From Odiellus spinosus (lineage: Eukaryota > Arthropoda > Arachnida > Opiliones > Phalangiidae): a DNA stretch of 64,000 nucleotides. How positions within the stretch are numbered: position 1 is the first letter of the stretch; the number at the start of each line of letters is the position of its first letter. The position numbers were made by a program, and so were the translations under genes. Under the pieces are notes generated by a model. It worked only from the letters and a program-made list of their open reading frames with translations. It ran no database searches and was not told the DNA's origin. Shown one piece after another: positions 10,751 through 23,800 of this stretch. The stretch covers positions 434,001 through 498,000 of the forward strand of contig CAWUCO010000289.1 of NCBI GenBank assembly GCA_963920705.1, given 5' to 3'.

Positions 10751-11279
10751 CACCCTTTTGTAACCAATTCATGCACCTTACTTTTTATTACTTCATATAC
10801 TTTATCAATATTTCATCATTTAAATCTATGTTTAACTAGAGCTACTCACGTACCGAAAGAAGTCTTATCAAATTTTGTCGAAGTACCTTTGTTTGTATTA
10901 ATTCTAATTCAGTGGACGGTGTGATCTTGGATACCCGTGTAAACGCACTTTTATGTAGATTCTTCATCCACCCCAAGTTTGCAGCAAGACTAAGCCCATA
11001 CTGGCCGTTACACCTTTGCTTTTTGGACTAAATGATGTATGGAAAACTGCTTAGCGTATGCTGCCAACTCAAGCTGGTTATTAAACGGTCAAATTTCTCT
11101 AAATTTTTAGACAATTTCTTAAATAACTTCTAAAATATCACGAATTTTAAATTGATTTTTCGGCTACATTATTAATTAGATTAAGTTGAACCATTTTGAT
11201 ATTTTTAAATATAATATAAATTAATATTGCGTTTCATTTACCTAAACGATATCACACCATAAGGCTCATTTGCATTCAC

Positions 11280-11300
11280 TTCATTAAGGTAGTATATAAA
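11280..11300 (-). promoter_or_regulatory. Conserved TATA-like block in family A
   Basis: Minus-strand TTTATATACTA here matches GTTTATATAGTATCTTTT at 55726 and CCTTATATAGTATCTTTTGG at 59732. Conservation in three diverged copies suggests a promoter element, but no transcript start is visible. Confidence 0.3.
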
Positions 11301-11789
11301 CACTTCGAAGGGCTTTGTTAATCGAGCAATGTGGCCATGAAGTTGGGATTCTTGATCTCTAGGCGCTTGGTATGCAAAGCTAATTTACCCATTGGCGGGG
11401 CGATGTTTGGAGAGTGGAAGGTTGATGTTGACCATATTAGTGAGGGACGCCTCGCTAGTATGGCCCGCTGAGATCGGACACTGGAGGTTGGACCTTGGTG
11501 TGGGGATGGTCGGAGGTGATTATAACAGTGGGAGACGTCCCATTGCGTATAATCGCCTTCAAATGTCCAGCATCGAGGTTTGACCGTAAAGTGGATGGTG
11601 GAAGGTGATAATATGCAATTGGAGACGTCCTGTTGCATATCATTGCACGACACTTGAAACTTAATGTGGCAGCCACTCTTAAAGGAGGTAATTCTCGTTA
11701 AACGGAATTGAAAGATAAGCGGGTATGATAATGTCTCTAGACTTTTGGCTCCACGAGCTCGGTCACGTGATATCCGCTTACACAGGAAG

Positions 11790-11815
11790 TGACACACACA
11801 CACACACACACACAG
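11790..11815. repeat. (CA)n microsatellite in family A
   Basis: A CA run just inside the hairpin end. The same place in A2 is a (GTCT/GTGT) run (55150-55197), so this position is repeat-prone in the family. Confidence 0.8.
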
Positions 11816-12409
11816 ACACGACCAGTGTAATACCCCCCCTGAACTAAAGTTCAGTCGGGGAGGTAAAAAGTCCATTCGAGGTTGTGAACTATCGGATAAA
11901 GATTCCACTTGAGATTATGTACATGAAGATTATGGTCTATCAAGATTGTGTCGCATCGACATTATGTTCTGTCGAGATTGCGTCCCATCGATATTATATC
12001 CCATCGTTATTGTGTCCTATCGAGCGTGTGTCCAATTTTGTTCTTATATCCGTATCCTTTCTAGACTCCTTTAAATTCTGCAGCATAATTTAAATTTCCC
12101 GCCAACTTTTATAAATAAATCAATTTGTTGTACGTCTGTCTCAGAGTCCATTTTCTAAGACATTTCAAAATCTTACCGTTATATACCATTTGAGCTAATG
12201 TATAATACCCAAGTTTATTTACCCTGCGGCTTATAATCATTGATAAAAAAAAATCCAGTTCGCACTGTAAACGTTAAAAACACTGTATTGCATTAGACTC
12301 AATACGTAGAATTCTAGGCATCGTCCCATATCTTTTAAACCAAAACATATATCGTTTGTATCTCTCGCGTTTTGCTTTATTATTTATATTTAATTAGACA
12401 CAAGATTTT

Positions 12410-12870
12410 TATTCAACTTCATCCACCAACGTTATCATTTTTTTCGTCTTTCTTTCCAATGTTATCAAAGCTACTGTTATTCAGTCTTAGTATTCAACAT
12501 AATAAAAGTACAATAAAAGTATAATATAACACCCTTGTAAATCTAACACATTTCTCTCTTTCTAATGCAAACTCCCAATGAAACGCCGTCTTTCACGGTG
12601 TTTCAACATTATCTAAAGCTTTTGTTATCTCAGTCTCAGTATTCATCCGAAACGTATAGAAAAATATAGAGCACCTTCATGATTCTAGCAAATTTATCTC
12701 TTTCGAATGCAAACTCCCAGTGAAACGCCGTCTTTCACGGTGTTTCAACGTTATCTATAAAGCTTTTGTTATCTCAGTCTTAGTATTCATCCGAAACGTA
12801 TAGAAAAATATAGAGTACCCCCATGATCCTAACATATTGTTCTCTCTCGAATGCAAACTCTCAATGAAAC
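12410..12870 (+). repeat. About 143-bp tandem array
   Basis: Units with AATGCAAACTCyCAATGAAACG start near 12563, 12707 and 12849, preceded by a diverged unit (CAACTTCATCCACCAACG at 12413). That first unit matches 8868-8957 immediately left of copy A1, so the array predates A1's insertion or flanks it by duplication. No gene. Confidence 0.8.
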
Positions 12871-13039
12871 GGCTCGCGGTCGGGAGACGTAGGAGACGAA
12901 GATTCCAGTTATCAAGTCGAAAACGTTTACCACCTCATAGGGTAATCTCCATAGACGTTTCTGATGAAATTGTGAGAGACCTATAAATAAACCAGGCCGG
13001 CAACGGCCCGGTTTTAATAGAAAGTAAGGTGCTGAATTA

Positions 13040-14950
13040 TTTACAAAAGGGGGAAATCAAAAGCTTAGCCGAGCTTCATTAATTGCTTCAAAATGGTAAA
13101 CAAAAATTTTATTTCTAAAACAGTAGAATGATAAGGAATATCCATTGAATTCGAGTTAATAGAGAGAAGGTATAGTTTATTGAGTACGAGTGCTTCTCTT
13201 GGTTAAACAAAGATTTCAATAACGAAAGATTGATAAAGTATATGAAGTAATAGAGAGAAAGGTGGCTGAAGGGGTTACGAAAAGGATAATACATAAACCT
13301 AGCCTAGCTTTATTAAGTGGTTCTAAATTGATGAACAAAAATTTTATTTATGAAACAGTAGATAAGCTATTTTTCATGGTATTTTTTATCGATAACTGAA
13401 ATTCCATTCAATGGGTTCTTCTATTCGGGTAGCCCTCTTCAGCCCTTTAAATTTGACTATTATATCATGAGTACCCCATTAAATTCACCTTAATTCACCG
13501 TAATTAAAAAGTAGGCAAGATTTTCTTATCATTTGATTTTTTAACTTTAATAATATATCTCTTCTCGGCCTACACAAAGGAGATTTAAGGATTCGCTACT
13601 CATAGATGCACTGCTCCAATGGGTGGTTTACGTTAGCGTTTAGAATTGTGGCGAACCCTCTCCCTTGCGCGATGGTGTCGTCTTCGATTGTGTCGGCAAT
13701 CGTTTCTCGCCTATATTTCGGTGATAAGAGGCCTCTTTCTCACGATATTTTGGGTAGAGTACTCGAATAAACCAAGGCGATTGAATTTAAATCGCATTAC
13801 TTAGAAATGTTGCTAATTTAATATATTACGTCTCTGTAAGAACATTACACAATGAAAGGTCTAGGGATTAAATATCACATGGTATGTTAAATACCAACTT
13901 GAGTGTTCAGCACGCGCCTAAGTTCAAGCGAAGGAAGTGTAAGCTTAGGCTTGCTGCAAACTCAATGTGGTTTGGATCATCTAAGTACAATTCTACTAAT
14001 ATACTATAGTTGATAGATCGAATATACTCGGAGTAAATATAACCAGTTAGAGCGGAATTGAAATATAAAATTTAAAGCTGAGGCGGATTGATACTTAACG
14101 TTAGAAATCATAACAAAAATGATAGTCATGAAAATTCTCTTTGAGGTATAGTAGGTTTCTTGTGTTTAAAAAACCAACAGTCTATATTTGAATATAATAA
14201 TGCGCATCTGATTTTGGAGAAATCAAATCTAAAATAAAAAGCTTCAGTTATCTACACTATAAAGCCGGGAAACATTTCCCAGAAAAATCATTTAAAAAGC
14301 AGGCGTGTCCAGTGAACTTTGTTAGAGAGCAGAGGTATTAAGAGAGCTATAAATATTTGAGTCATGCTTTTATTGGATTAGAGATGTTTGCATTATAGAG
14401 ATAGTTATTAAGGTAATTGACTGCTATTACCTTTGGATTTGTTTGTGTATGTTACTATCGTTCAGCTAAACTATAGTTAAATATAAGTTGGAGGTTTAGG
14501 AGTACTGAATAGCAGTTAAACTTCGTGAAGACCTTGTCAATATAGATCAACCACCGCTGAATGTAATCACCATTTGAAGTCAACAGAGCAACTTCACTGG
14601 TGCCATTTCCACTTCATAGCAGGAAGAGACGGCCTGGACACAATAATTGGGACATAAAGCAGCGAGTGTTTTGAGACTCGACATGTTAGATGCCTACAGT
14701 CACATTTTTATATAACTATTCAAGTGTAAATACTAACGGTATGGAATTTAGTCTTTTTTCAGGCTGTTTTAGATATTTTTTTTATTTTAGGAGTGCGGAT
14801 GAAGGTCTTGTCAGCATGACAGCTGCTTTTGACAAGCTATATCCTTGGATTCTTCCAATGACTGAGATCATTCACGAATTTTTCTTTTCATGAAGTTTAG
14901 CATTGTGCACCAATAAACCTAAACTTAAAAAATTTGGAAAATTCTCTTTG
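13040..14950 (+). mobile_element. Family A repeat, partial copy A4 in plus orientation
   Basis: 13060-13490 matches A1's internal duplicated region; 14040-14170 matches A1 10140-10260 and A2 56190-56310; 14200-14330 matches A1 10020-10160; 14330-14890 matches A1's gene. The hairpin end is missing, so it is truncated. 13500-14030 holds no gene I can recognise. Confidence 0.6.
14330..14890 (+). pseudogene. Decayed homologue of the family A two-exon gene
   Basis: DNA around 14560-14700 parallels exon 1 of the minus-strand gene (shared CACCATTTGAAGTCAACAGA), and 14790-14870 parallels exon 2 (shared CCTTGGATTCTTCCAATGAC). Stops and indels break the frame. AATAAA follows at 14911. Both copies retaining the intron argues for DNA-level copying rather than retroposition. 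Confidence 0.6.
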
Positions 14951-15149
14951 CTCAAAAATACAGAGAGTGTTTATGCATGTGTATGTAGATATTATGTAAA
15001 ATAATTATTTCCACCATGATTTAGAAGTACATCCTAGGCTAAGAGACTATGGAGCCTCTTTCTTTCCCTTATCGGGAAAACATACGCAAATAAGGGGTAA
15101 ATTTTAATTACTTTCGTTTATGTACTCCTGAAACTATGAAAAGAACATT

Positions 15150-17107
15150 GGGGGCAATTCTCTAACTTTTTTATCGTGCACGCGCATACGATAACTCCGG
15201 ATTTATCGTAAATGTGATAAGTTATCAAAAAATGGTATTCTCTAACTTCCAAACGTGAAATTATCGAGCGCGAGATACGATAACCACCCGATAACTTAAC
15301 AACAGGGTATTTGCTGTCGGTAACTCTTATCGAACGAAGAAAAAACCTCCATAATTTCTATAATTCAGCGTTTTTAGATCATTTTTAGAATTGATAGGCT
15401 TCAACAAACAAATACTAGTAAAAATACGCGTTTGAATTTCGCGGCTTCAATCTTATTTCAAATAAAAAACGCTAGGTGGCGACCTTCGTCAGGCTTCCGC
15501 TAAAATGGCAGCCAAGCGAACGAACGAATTTGCGCCGAACCCGAAGGCTCGAAATAAATAAAATCGACGAATATTTCGCGGAGAGAATGTTTTACGAGAT
15601 CATGATAAAGGTTTTAAACTCTCCCGAGTATCTAATTCAATAATCTGTTCGTCAAGCCAGAGCATATAGTCCTAGGAAGTCTGATCCTCGAAAGACCTCG
15701 ATACTATTAAGGTAAGCCTTGCATCAGTTAAACTGTACCAATTTGATATTTCATATTCTCTCTATTCATATGTAAATGGTAGAACGATTTCCTGAGTTTC
15801 ATTTTCTTAAAGTATTATTTCATTATTTCTATTTGCGATTTCAAAACTCAGTACGTCGCTCAACCTTTTTTCGTTTAACCCTTTTTGATTTCTACGTAGC
15901 TAAGTAACACGCTAATCATTTTTCAGAGTTGCGTACGTTGATTTTCTACTGAATTTTATCACGATTTAAAAGTTGGATACCAGATACCGTAGGAAATTCT
16001 ACTAGTACCACTGACAGTAAATTTGCTAGGAATGTGAAAGAGATCCCGCAACCAAACTGTTTCTACGCTTAAAATTTAAAAAGCCAAGAATACCGTATAA
16101 ATAAATGGGATAAAACTACGGAAGTCTCGGTGTATAGATCTAAAATATTTTTCATGACTTTTGGAAAGCTAAATTTCGAAAATATTACTCATACCGCAAC
16201 CGATTTTGAAGAAGTTGGACATTTATCAAGAATTGCCATGTTTCGTCACAAAATACCCGTGTCACACGCAAACATTAATAATTTTGCAAGGGCAATTAAA
16301 ACTTCTAGCTAAGTATGTTGAATTTATCCGTAAACTTGTTTTTGAAATATATTTCCTGAATTAATTTTTTTTTCCGTGTTAATTGTAAAATCTGTACCTA
16401 AGCCGGTTTAATAATTCTTGTATCAGTGAATAAAATGTACTTTGTGTAACATTAATGCGAATCAGTTTGAATAAAAACAATTTGAATGAAATCCATATTA
16501 TCGCTTGCTTTTTCAACCTCTTACATATGGCATTACAACTATTTCTACTGTTCCTTTCTAAGCACTCTCTCCGTCGCATTTCTAGTCTGTAAATACATCC
16601 TTATTTCAAGTTAAAACTAAAGAATCAATTTTTGTATTAAATACTTCAATATTGTCGGTGTGGATTAGGCTAAATAAGAGTTTAGTGGTTACACATTAAT
16701 ACTTGAAAATCCTTCATCTTTAGAATCGTTTTAAATCAAAGTTTCATAGCTAGTTCAATAATTCTTAAATAGTTTGGAATGGCTTTAAATAAAATAAGCT
16801 TTCTTTTCTGTTTCTTTAATTTTTTTCTTATTTAAATGAATTCCAAGGATCCTATAAATCCGAATGAAAATGAAATAAAACTTTGTAAAACGTTTTCATT
16901 TTAGAGCTAAGCCTAACGAAAAAAGTTTTTTTTTTTTATCGAAAGTACGGTTTTTACCGTTTTTGGAGTTATCGTACTAATCCTTATCGTAAATCGAGCG
17001 CGCGAGTTAGAGAATACGGATTTAGCGAACGATCGATAAGGTCCCGCCCGGTAAAGTTATCACTTATCGTTTACGGTAAAATCCTGAAAAGTTAGAGAAT
17101 TGCCCCC
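15150..17107. mobile_element. Non-autonomous TIR element, PIF/Harbinger-like
   Basis: Ends are GGGGGCAATTCTCTAACTTT and its inverse, flanked by ATT on both sides (15147-15149, 17108-17110). Subterminal regions are rich in TTATCG motifs in both orientations. A 3-bp duplication and G-rich termini suit PIF/Harbinger. No transposase is readable. Small open stretches at 16130-16312 (+) and 16379-16579 (-) have no recognisable domain and may be chance. Confidence 0.7.
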
Positions 17108-17110
17108 ATT

Positions 17111-18000
17111 GTCACGTGGGATTCCTACCAGATTCTTAGACATGTCTATTATAAATGATAATATTTGTTTTATTTCAGGCTCAGAAGATAAGTTTTAAAC
17201 TTTATGGAATATCTTTGATTCCCATGAAAGCGGAGCATAAACTTACAGTAAGTTATAAATTTACGGGGTCGACGCATAAAATGGTTCTTATGATTGATTT
17301 AATATATGCCTCAAAAGGAATTTTAGTTAAACCCGAGTTATATTTCAGAATAAATTTGTTAATAGACCTTTGATATTTTAGGATAAAATCAGTAGATCGC
17401 TACGAAATCACTTGTTTTTAGGTTCCACTCTCCTTTTAAATAGTTAGACCAGTAGGAAAAGCCTCTTTTCGCCAAACTTTGAGTGATAATTAAAAATATG
17501 TCTTTATATGTAGTCATCAAGGTCGATCAAGGAGACCATTTTTTCCTGAACCTGGCTCGTCGGCTTTGTTTACATATCCACCTTGTATTCGTTAGGCTGG
17601 TATTGCATTTGTAGAGAAATTATTTTACCAACTCTCAATTCGAACGATTAATATTAGCCGCAATAGCAATACACTATGAACGTCACAAAAAAGTTACGTC
17701 TTTGTTTTCAGATAATTTCGGGGATGACGAGCCTCTTGAGTGAGCCCCCCGGGTTTACGTTTCTTCACATGTTTGTCATAAACAATTCTTCAATTATAAA
17801 TGTAAGTCTCTACGGGTTCGTTGTGAAGCTTACAAATGTTGAAATTATTATTTTTTGCAGATGTTTAGTGCAGTGGTTTCTTACATTGTAATTATTAGTC
17901 AACAACTTGAAAACCAAAACTAAGAGGATGAGTCAAGCATATTAGTTAGAAATTTCACGGCTATTCGGTTTACAACAATCTATTTCAATAAATAAACCAA
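17111..18000. other. Intergenic, no supported feature
   Basis: AT-rich unique-looking sequence. Short open frames at 17155-17373 and 17676-17891 have no motif, homologous copy or splice support in this window. Confidence 0.5.
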
Positions 18001-18183
18001 CTAGGGGGGCACAGGGGGCATTGCCCCTCCAATGTTGATCTTGCCCCCTGCAATAAATTCGATTGACCCAGCAATGTCGAGATTGCCGCCTCTATGGATA
18101 TTCCACCCGCCACCGTGGAGAGCGGTGTCTCCCACTGACATTTTATTTTCGATTAAGATATCAAACGGTGTTTTGATTTCGCT

Positions 18184-19085
18184 ATGGCAAATTGCTGTGC
18201 CGGATGTAACGAGTTATTAACGAATGCTCTGGTTCTTGTTAAGAATTCTTCCACGCAAAATGCACAAATCTCAAAAACGAAGAAAACCTACGAAAACTGG
18301 GCTCCAAAAGGAAAGCTGTAAAATAGCCGCCAAAGAAGACGTCCTAGTAAGTCAACAACCTACTTTATATACAATAATGAACTTAATTACGAATATTTCT
18401 CAGAAATTGGACAAATTAAATTTTATTGAGAAAAATATTACTGATATAGAAGAATCGGTTAAATTTTGTTGTAACAAAATAGACGATTTTAATGAAGGAA
18501 TGAAAGACATGACTCACTCTATCACAACCATAAAAAACGAATTACAAAAAATAACAGCGAAGAATATTGAATTAGAATCGAAGGTAGCTTATTTAGAAGT
18601 AAAAGTAGCTGACCTTGAATTTCAACAAACTGAAGATTCGCTTGAATTTTCTGGTATTCCAGAAACCTGAAACGAAAATCCGATTCAGATTGTTGAATAA
18701 TAGTAAATCCTTATCTTTATCCATAAAACCTAATGATATAATAAAATGTTATCGTAAAAAAATTTAATTAATAGTACTAATTCTAAAAAAACGATTAACC
18801 CGATTGTAATTAAATTTCGAGATACACTAGTTAGAGATAGTGTAATCGATGCTGTAAAAAATAATAAGAATAACCTATTTTGTGATAAAATTCAAACTTT
18901 TAAAAATGAGAGATAATATGTTCTCTTTATATCTCAAAAAATTGCGATTTGAAACCAAAATATATGCTAAAGAACATAATTTCAAATTTGTCTGGGTAAG
19001 CGATTGTAGAATTTTGCTTAGAAAAGAGGAAAACGCGAAAATACACAGAATTACATCTATTAGAGATCTTAAACAAATACGATAA
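18184..19085 (+). pseudogene. LINE ORF1 relic (zinc-knuckle and coiled-coil protein)
   Basis: ATG at 18184 opens MANCCAGCNELLTNAL, a short Cys-rich start as in CR1/Jockey-type ORF1. A frameshift leads to a coiled coil (about 18380-18640), then FSGIP and ENPIQIV. Later pieces read FRDTLVRDSVIDAVKNN and FKFVWVSDCRILLRK, the usual RNA-binding C-terminus of such ORF1 proteins, ending in the RITSIRDLKQI tail. Several stops and frameshifts make it non-functional. Confidence 0.7.
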
Positions 19086-19099
19086 AAAATAATAATAAT

Positions 19100-20310
19100 A
19101 ATAAAAAAAATTATTTAATTTTATGAACTTCGTTTCAAACTTTGACCTCTCAAACCAAATAAATTTCCCTACTGCAGAGCGTTATCCTCACAATTTAAAA
19201 ACAAATGATTGCTGTAAGAAAATAAAAAATCATAAATTCGGGTTAAAAGTTTTTCATCATAACATTCGTAGCATCACGAAAATTTTGATGAACTAAGTCT
19301 GTTATTAAACAACCTCGGCTCGACTTTGATATCATAGTTTAGACAGAATGCTGGCTAGAAGGTAAAAACCTAGATTTATTTAAACTAAATGATTATCAAA
19401 ATTCCTATACATAAAAATTTAATGATCAAAATGATGGAATATAAGTTTTTACAAAAATCCACCGAAGTAGACATAGGTGGAGAAAATGCTATTTACCTAT
19501 ATATTAGACATAATAATCGTATAGCTCACCGATTTATCTATGCATATCGCTCACCGACGAGTAACTTTTTACCGAAGCTAGACCAACTGCTAACTGACTT
19601 AATAAATTCAACATATTAAATACGTATTTGATAGGAGACATTAATATAAATATTATCTCACCAGAAATGAAGGATGGCAGTATTGAGTATCTAGATATTT
19701 TAAGTCTACATGACTATGTACCTCTTATACATAATTATACTAGAAATTCGGAACATTCAAAAACATGTAGTGACCATTGTTTTGTTAAATCTAAAAATAA
19801 TATTGACTTTAAGAGTTTTATACTTGAAACGAATATAACAGATCATTACCCAATCATTATTAATGCAAAATGTGATTTAGAATTACCACGCGATTGAAAT
19901 AAACTGAAATTACATACTAAAATAGATTACGATAACTTCACTTTTTACTCCAGTTTGAAAAATGGCTAACTGTTTACAAATCGACAAATGTAAACTTTGC
20001 CCTGGAATTTTTTTTTGGATACACTCAATCTCTATATAAAATTAGCCTCAACTCTTAAACGCGATATAAGAAGAAATTTAAATGTTAAATTTAAAAAACC
20101 CTGGATGACATTAGGATTGGTAACGGCGATAAAAATTTGAGATAAATTAAAGCTAAAATGTTTAAAAGAACCATTTAATACTAAATTAAAGTTTAAATTT
20201 ATTAAATTTAGAAAAAACTTAAATACTTTAATAAAAGTTATAAAAAATCAAACAGTAAATACTCCAAACACTGAAGGGATAAAACTTAAACAAATTCATA
20301 ACTCTTAATT
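19100..20310 (+). pseudogene. LINE ORF2 endonuclease relic
   Basis: Fragments in several frames give KVFHHNIRSI (endonuclease start), GDININI (GDxN motif, about 19637), LIHNYTRNS and ITDHYPIIINA (SDH-like end). The following region to about 20310 resembles the linker before the reverse transcriptase, which is absent. The relic is thus 3'-truncated or cut by the element starting at 20414. Confidence 0.7.
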
Positions 20311-20450
20311 TCTTGCCCCGGTAGATAAATGCGAAGAACGTTAAATAATAAATTATCTTAACCATAATTCCGCTATCGGTCATTAGATCCGCAGTTACAA
20401 AAACTATTGTTAACCCTTACGAAAATAATTAATCTGCAGTTTAGAACAAA

Positions 20451-20585
20451 AAGGTCTTTTCCGAGCGTTTCCGAGTTAGAGGCTCAAAAAATGTAAGACG
20501 TCTAGAAGAGCGCTACAAGAGCGATTCTAGCGCTCTTCTAGACGTCTAACTTTTTTTTGAACCTCTTACTCCGAAAAGACCATAT
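20451..20585. repeat. Long hairpin near left end of the element
   Basis: Arms of about 55 bases with small mismatches; the inner 20 bases (AGACGTCTAGAAGAGCGCT and inverse) are perfect. It is adjacent to the left terminal repeat and could fold in DNA or RNA. Confidence 0.85.
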
Positions 20586-22989
20586 ACTTCTTGGTAATAG
20601 AGCTCTTTAGTGCTTCTTTTAAAGCCTTTAGAATAATGATCTACACGAGTCTAATTTGAAGACGATCTTCAGGCGTCTTATTTTAAGATCTCCCAGTCGA
20701 AACGATCGTCTAATATAGAGCTGTTCACAAGACGTCTGTTTTAAAGATGTTCAAAAGACGTCTGTTTAAGAGATGTTCAAAAGACGTCTGTTTAAGAGAT
20801 GTTCAAAAGACTATTAGGCTGCTACAAAATTCTTTATTTATTAAAATTAATTACATTTAACAATTTGAATCCTTTAATTCAATTCAACAATCAAAGCATT
20901 TTAAATTACTAGTTTGAAATACAATTTTAATAGTCACGCACCATATTTGTTTAAATGAAGAATGAAATATCGAAACAAGTAAATTTTATTCGATGGCATA
21001 TGTTAATAGAAGTCTAAGGATATTAATTAAACTAAACAAAACGTCCTGGTTAATTGATATCGAATGTTTCAAGGTTGCAGTTTTAGGCCTAAAAGCGCGT
21101 CTTCCAAATTCTTAACGAATATTTTAAATTTCGGGGATAGTCTGTCACGGGCTGTGATCGGTGGTTTCTTTTCGAAGAGATTAGTTATACGGTGTATCTT
21201 TAAAAGTATCCTGGAGTGATGCCATTTTTAAGACTTCGTTCAGTTTCTGACTGTTGAACAAAATTACTTCCTTTTCAGTTGCACTTTTCCTTTCCTTTTG
21301 AGACTTAATTCTTGGTCTTTTGTAGTGAATTCTTTGTTTGGTTCGTGTTATCTTTAGGATTCTTGATAGGAGTATTTAACCAAAAATACGAACCAAGTTA
21401 ATGATAAATACAAGAAATATAACAAGTTGAAAAATGTGCACTTTTTTTCTGGGGAATGAAAACAAAATGTGGTGAAAATAGACTCGAGGAGAGTTCGAGA
21501 AGACCGTGTTTACTTAACCCACCCTGTCCTAAACCTAAATTAATTTGATTAAACCTGGCTTCGCTCCCCAGAAAAGAAGCGCGCATTTAGCCACTCCTAG
21601 AATACAGTTTGAAAATATATTATAAATTTTGACTTACCGCTTATTTTAAGTACTTCTGCTTGATACGTTTTTATTCCGTTTCACAATAGTTTTCTTCCCA
21701 AAAACTCTGCCCGCCTTATCAATAATAAAGCGACTATACTCAGGCTTTTGTTCCTAACCCTCTCGACAATTGCTTGCTTTGATATACTGTATTTGCTAAG
21801 ACAACTGGAATTAAGTGGCGGCGAAAAGAGCTTGTATAGTTCAATAATTAGAAACTGCGAATTCCTACATATTAAAATAGTGATTTAATAAGATCGTTTT
21901 AGTTACGATTAGAGCGCTTTTAAAAACGAACTTTTCTCAGCGCGACTCTCTTTCCCTTCTGAACTATGGCAACTGGCGAGGTCAACGAGGTAGCTATGTG
22001 CTCTGACGCCCCTTTTGTGCGCGTGCGCAATAAGTTTGGCGGGAAAAAAGCGTCTTTTTCAAAGAGGTGTTAGAACTAATAAGGCTAAAATGATCTAAAA
22101 TTAGTCTCCTTTTAGACTCTTGTGTTTTTTGAGCTTTGATGGGGGAGAAAAATCGGTTGGGTTTTGGTACTAGAGGAAAAGGGGGTAGAGTAAAGGCGTA
22201 CGTGTCTTTAGCCGCTCTTTGTTAAAAAAATATCTCCCAGGGATTTTGTTACCCCAACCAAGTTTGTATATAACGATAGACATAGCAAAAATTTTAAATC
22301 GTTTATACCTTCATCCTTGGATGATATATTATTAACCGAAGTATTGACATAGTTTAATCTTTATAGGCATAAATAATGACAATTAATTGTATGCCGAACG
22401 ACGATGTTCTCTCGAACTGGTTATTTCTCGCCCTAAACTATGACCCGTGGGAACGAACAAAAATTTCTTACAAACAAAAAGAGCGAATGGCAGGGGTCAT
22501 GGGAAATTTAGCACTTAGCCAAAGACTAACTTAGTTAGGCCAAGTTAAAATTTTCTGAGGATTGCCTATATTGCACTGATTCATTAAAAGTATGATCGGG
22601 TCGTGAAAATGCTAATCCAAGGTACATTTAATTGAGAGAATTTAGTGAGATGAATTAGAATATTGATGGTCGTGAATATATTTCCCTCGGTTCAATTAAA
22701 CTATAATTTAATAGACCTTTGATTATGGATAGACAAAAAAACCCAAAAGTTTAATCAATACAACGTGTAGAACATTCAACATATAAAATCAAATACATGT
22801 ACTAGCAATTATTGTACGTAGGAATGATAAGCTAAAATAAAAAATGAATTGAAATAAACGATCACCATTAAGCCAAGAATATGATAGACCAACAGGAAGT
22901 TAAATGCTTAGAGCGCTGAATCTTTTTTGACGTCAGTTCTTTGTTTACGAAAACGCGAATACATCTTTGAAGTCTATGAAGTCTTAAAA

Positions 22990-23800
22990 AACTTTTTTAT
23001 TAATAATTCAGTATCTAAAATGAATGCATTTTAAAAGGTCTTAAAAGGTATTTTTATAAGAGATCTTATAGATAGGCCTTTCAATCTCTAAAATGAATGC
23101 ATCTTAAAAGGTCTTTAGGGGATTTTTACAAGAGGTCTTATAAATAAGGCCTTTCAGTCTCTAAAATGAATGCATCTTAAAGGGTCTTTAAATGTGTTTT
23201 TGCAAGAGGTCTTAAATATAGACCTTGTTTTCTCTAACATGAATGCATCAAAAAAGAACTTTTTGTAAAAGGTCTTATAGATAGACGTTTCAATCTGTTA
23301 AATGAATGCATCTTAAAATGTCTGTAGGGTCTTTTTGCAAGAGGTCTTATAAATAGGCCTTTCAGTCCCAAAAGTGAATGCATCTTAAAGGGTCTTTAAA
23401 TGTGTATTTGCAGGAGGACTTAAATATAGACCTTGTTTTCTCTAACATGAATGCATCTTAAAAGGTATTTTTGTAAGAGGTCTTATAGATAGACGTTTCA
23501 ATCTCTAAAATGAATTCATCTTAAAAAGTATTTAGGGTATTTTTGTAAGAGGTCTTATAAATAGGCATTTCAGTGACTATAATGAATGCATCTTAAATGG
23601 TCTTTAAATAGGCTTTTGTAAGAGGTCTTAAAGACAGACCTTTTTGTCTCTAACATGAACGCATCTTAAAAGGTATTAAAGATCTTTTTGTCAGAAGTCT
23701 TCAAAATAGACCTTACAGTCTCTAAAATGAATGCATCTTAAAGGGTCTTTTTGTAAGATGTCTTAAAACTAGGCCTTACAGAATGTAAAGCTAAATAAAC
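22990..23800 (+). repeat. 73-bp tandem array, about 11 diverged copies
   Basis: The anchor AAAATGAATGCATCTTAAA recurs at 23019, 23092 and 23165 and onward at about 73-bp spacing; each unit also has AAGAGGTCTTATAnATAGgCCTTTCA. Copies differ by many substitutions, so it is an older array. Confidence 0.85.

Larger units (their letters stand above)
8956..11866 (-). mobile_element. Family A repeat, copy A1 (unnamed element with captured or own gene)
   Basis: Reverse complement of sequence in copy A2 (55103-59024). Both outer ends match: the hairpin end with CCTGAACTAAAGTTCAG (11834-11864) and the other end with CCAAAATATAACCTCCCCGA (8967-8990). Shared internal blocks include 10930-11290 (matching 55720-56110) and 10140-10270 (matching 56190-56310). 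Ends carry a short inverted ACCTCCCCGAC. No transposase is seen, so it is non-autonomous. Class is unclear: terminal hairpin and short inverted ends would fit a Helentron-derived element, but no diagnostic terminus proves it. It contains the two-exon gene at 9347-10044. Confidence 0.7.
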
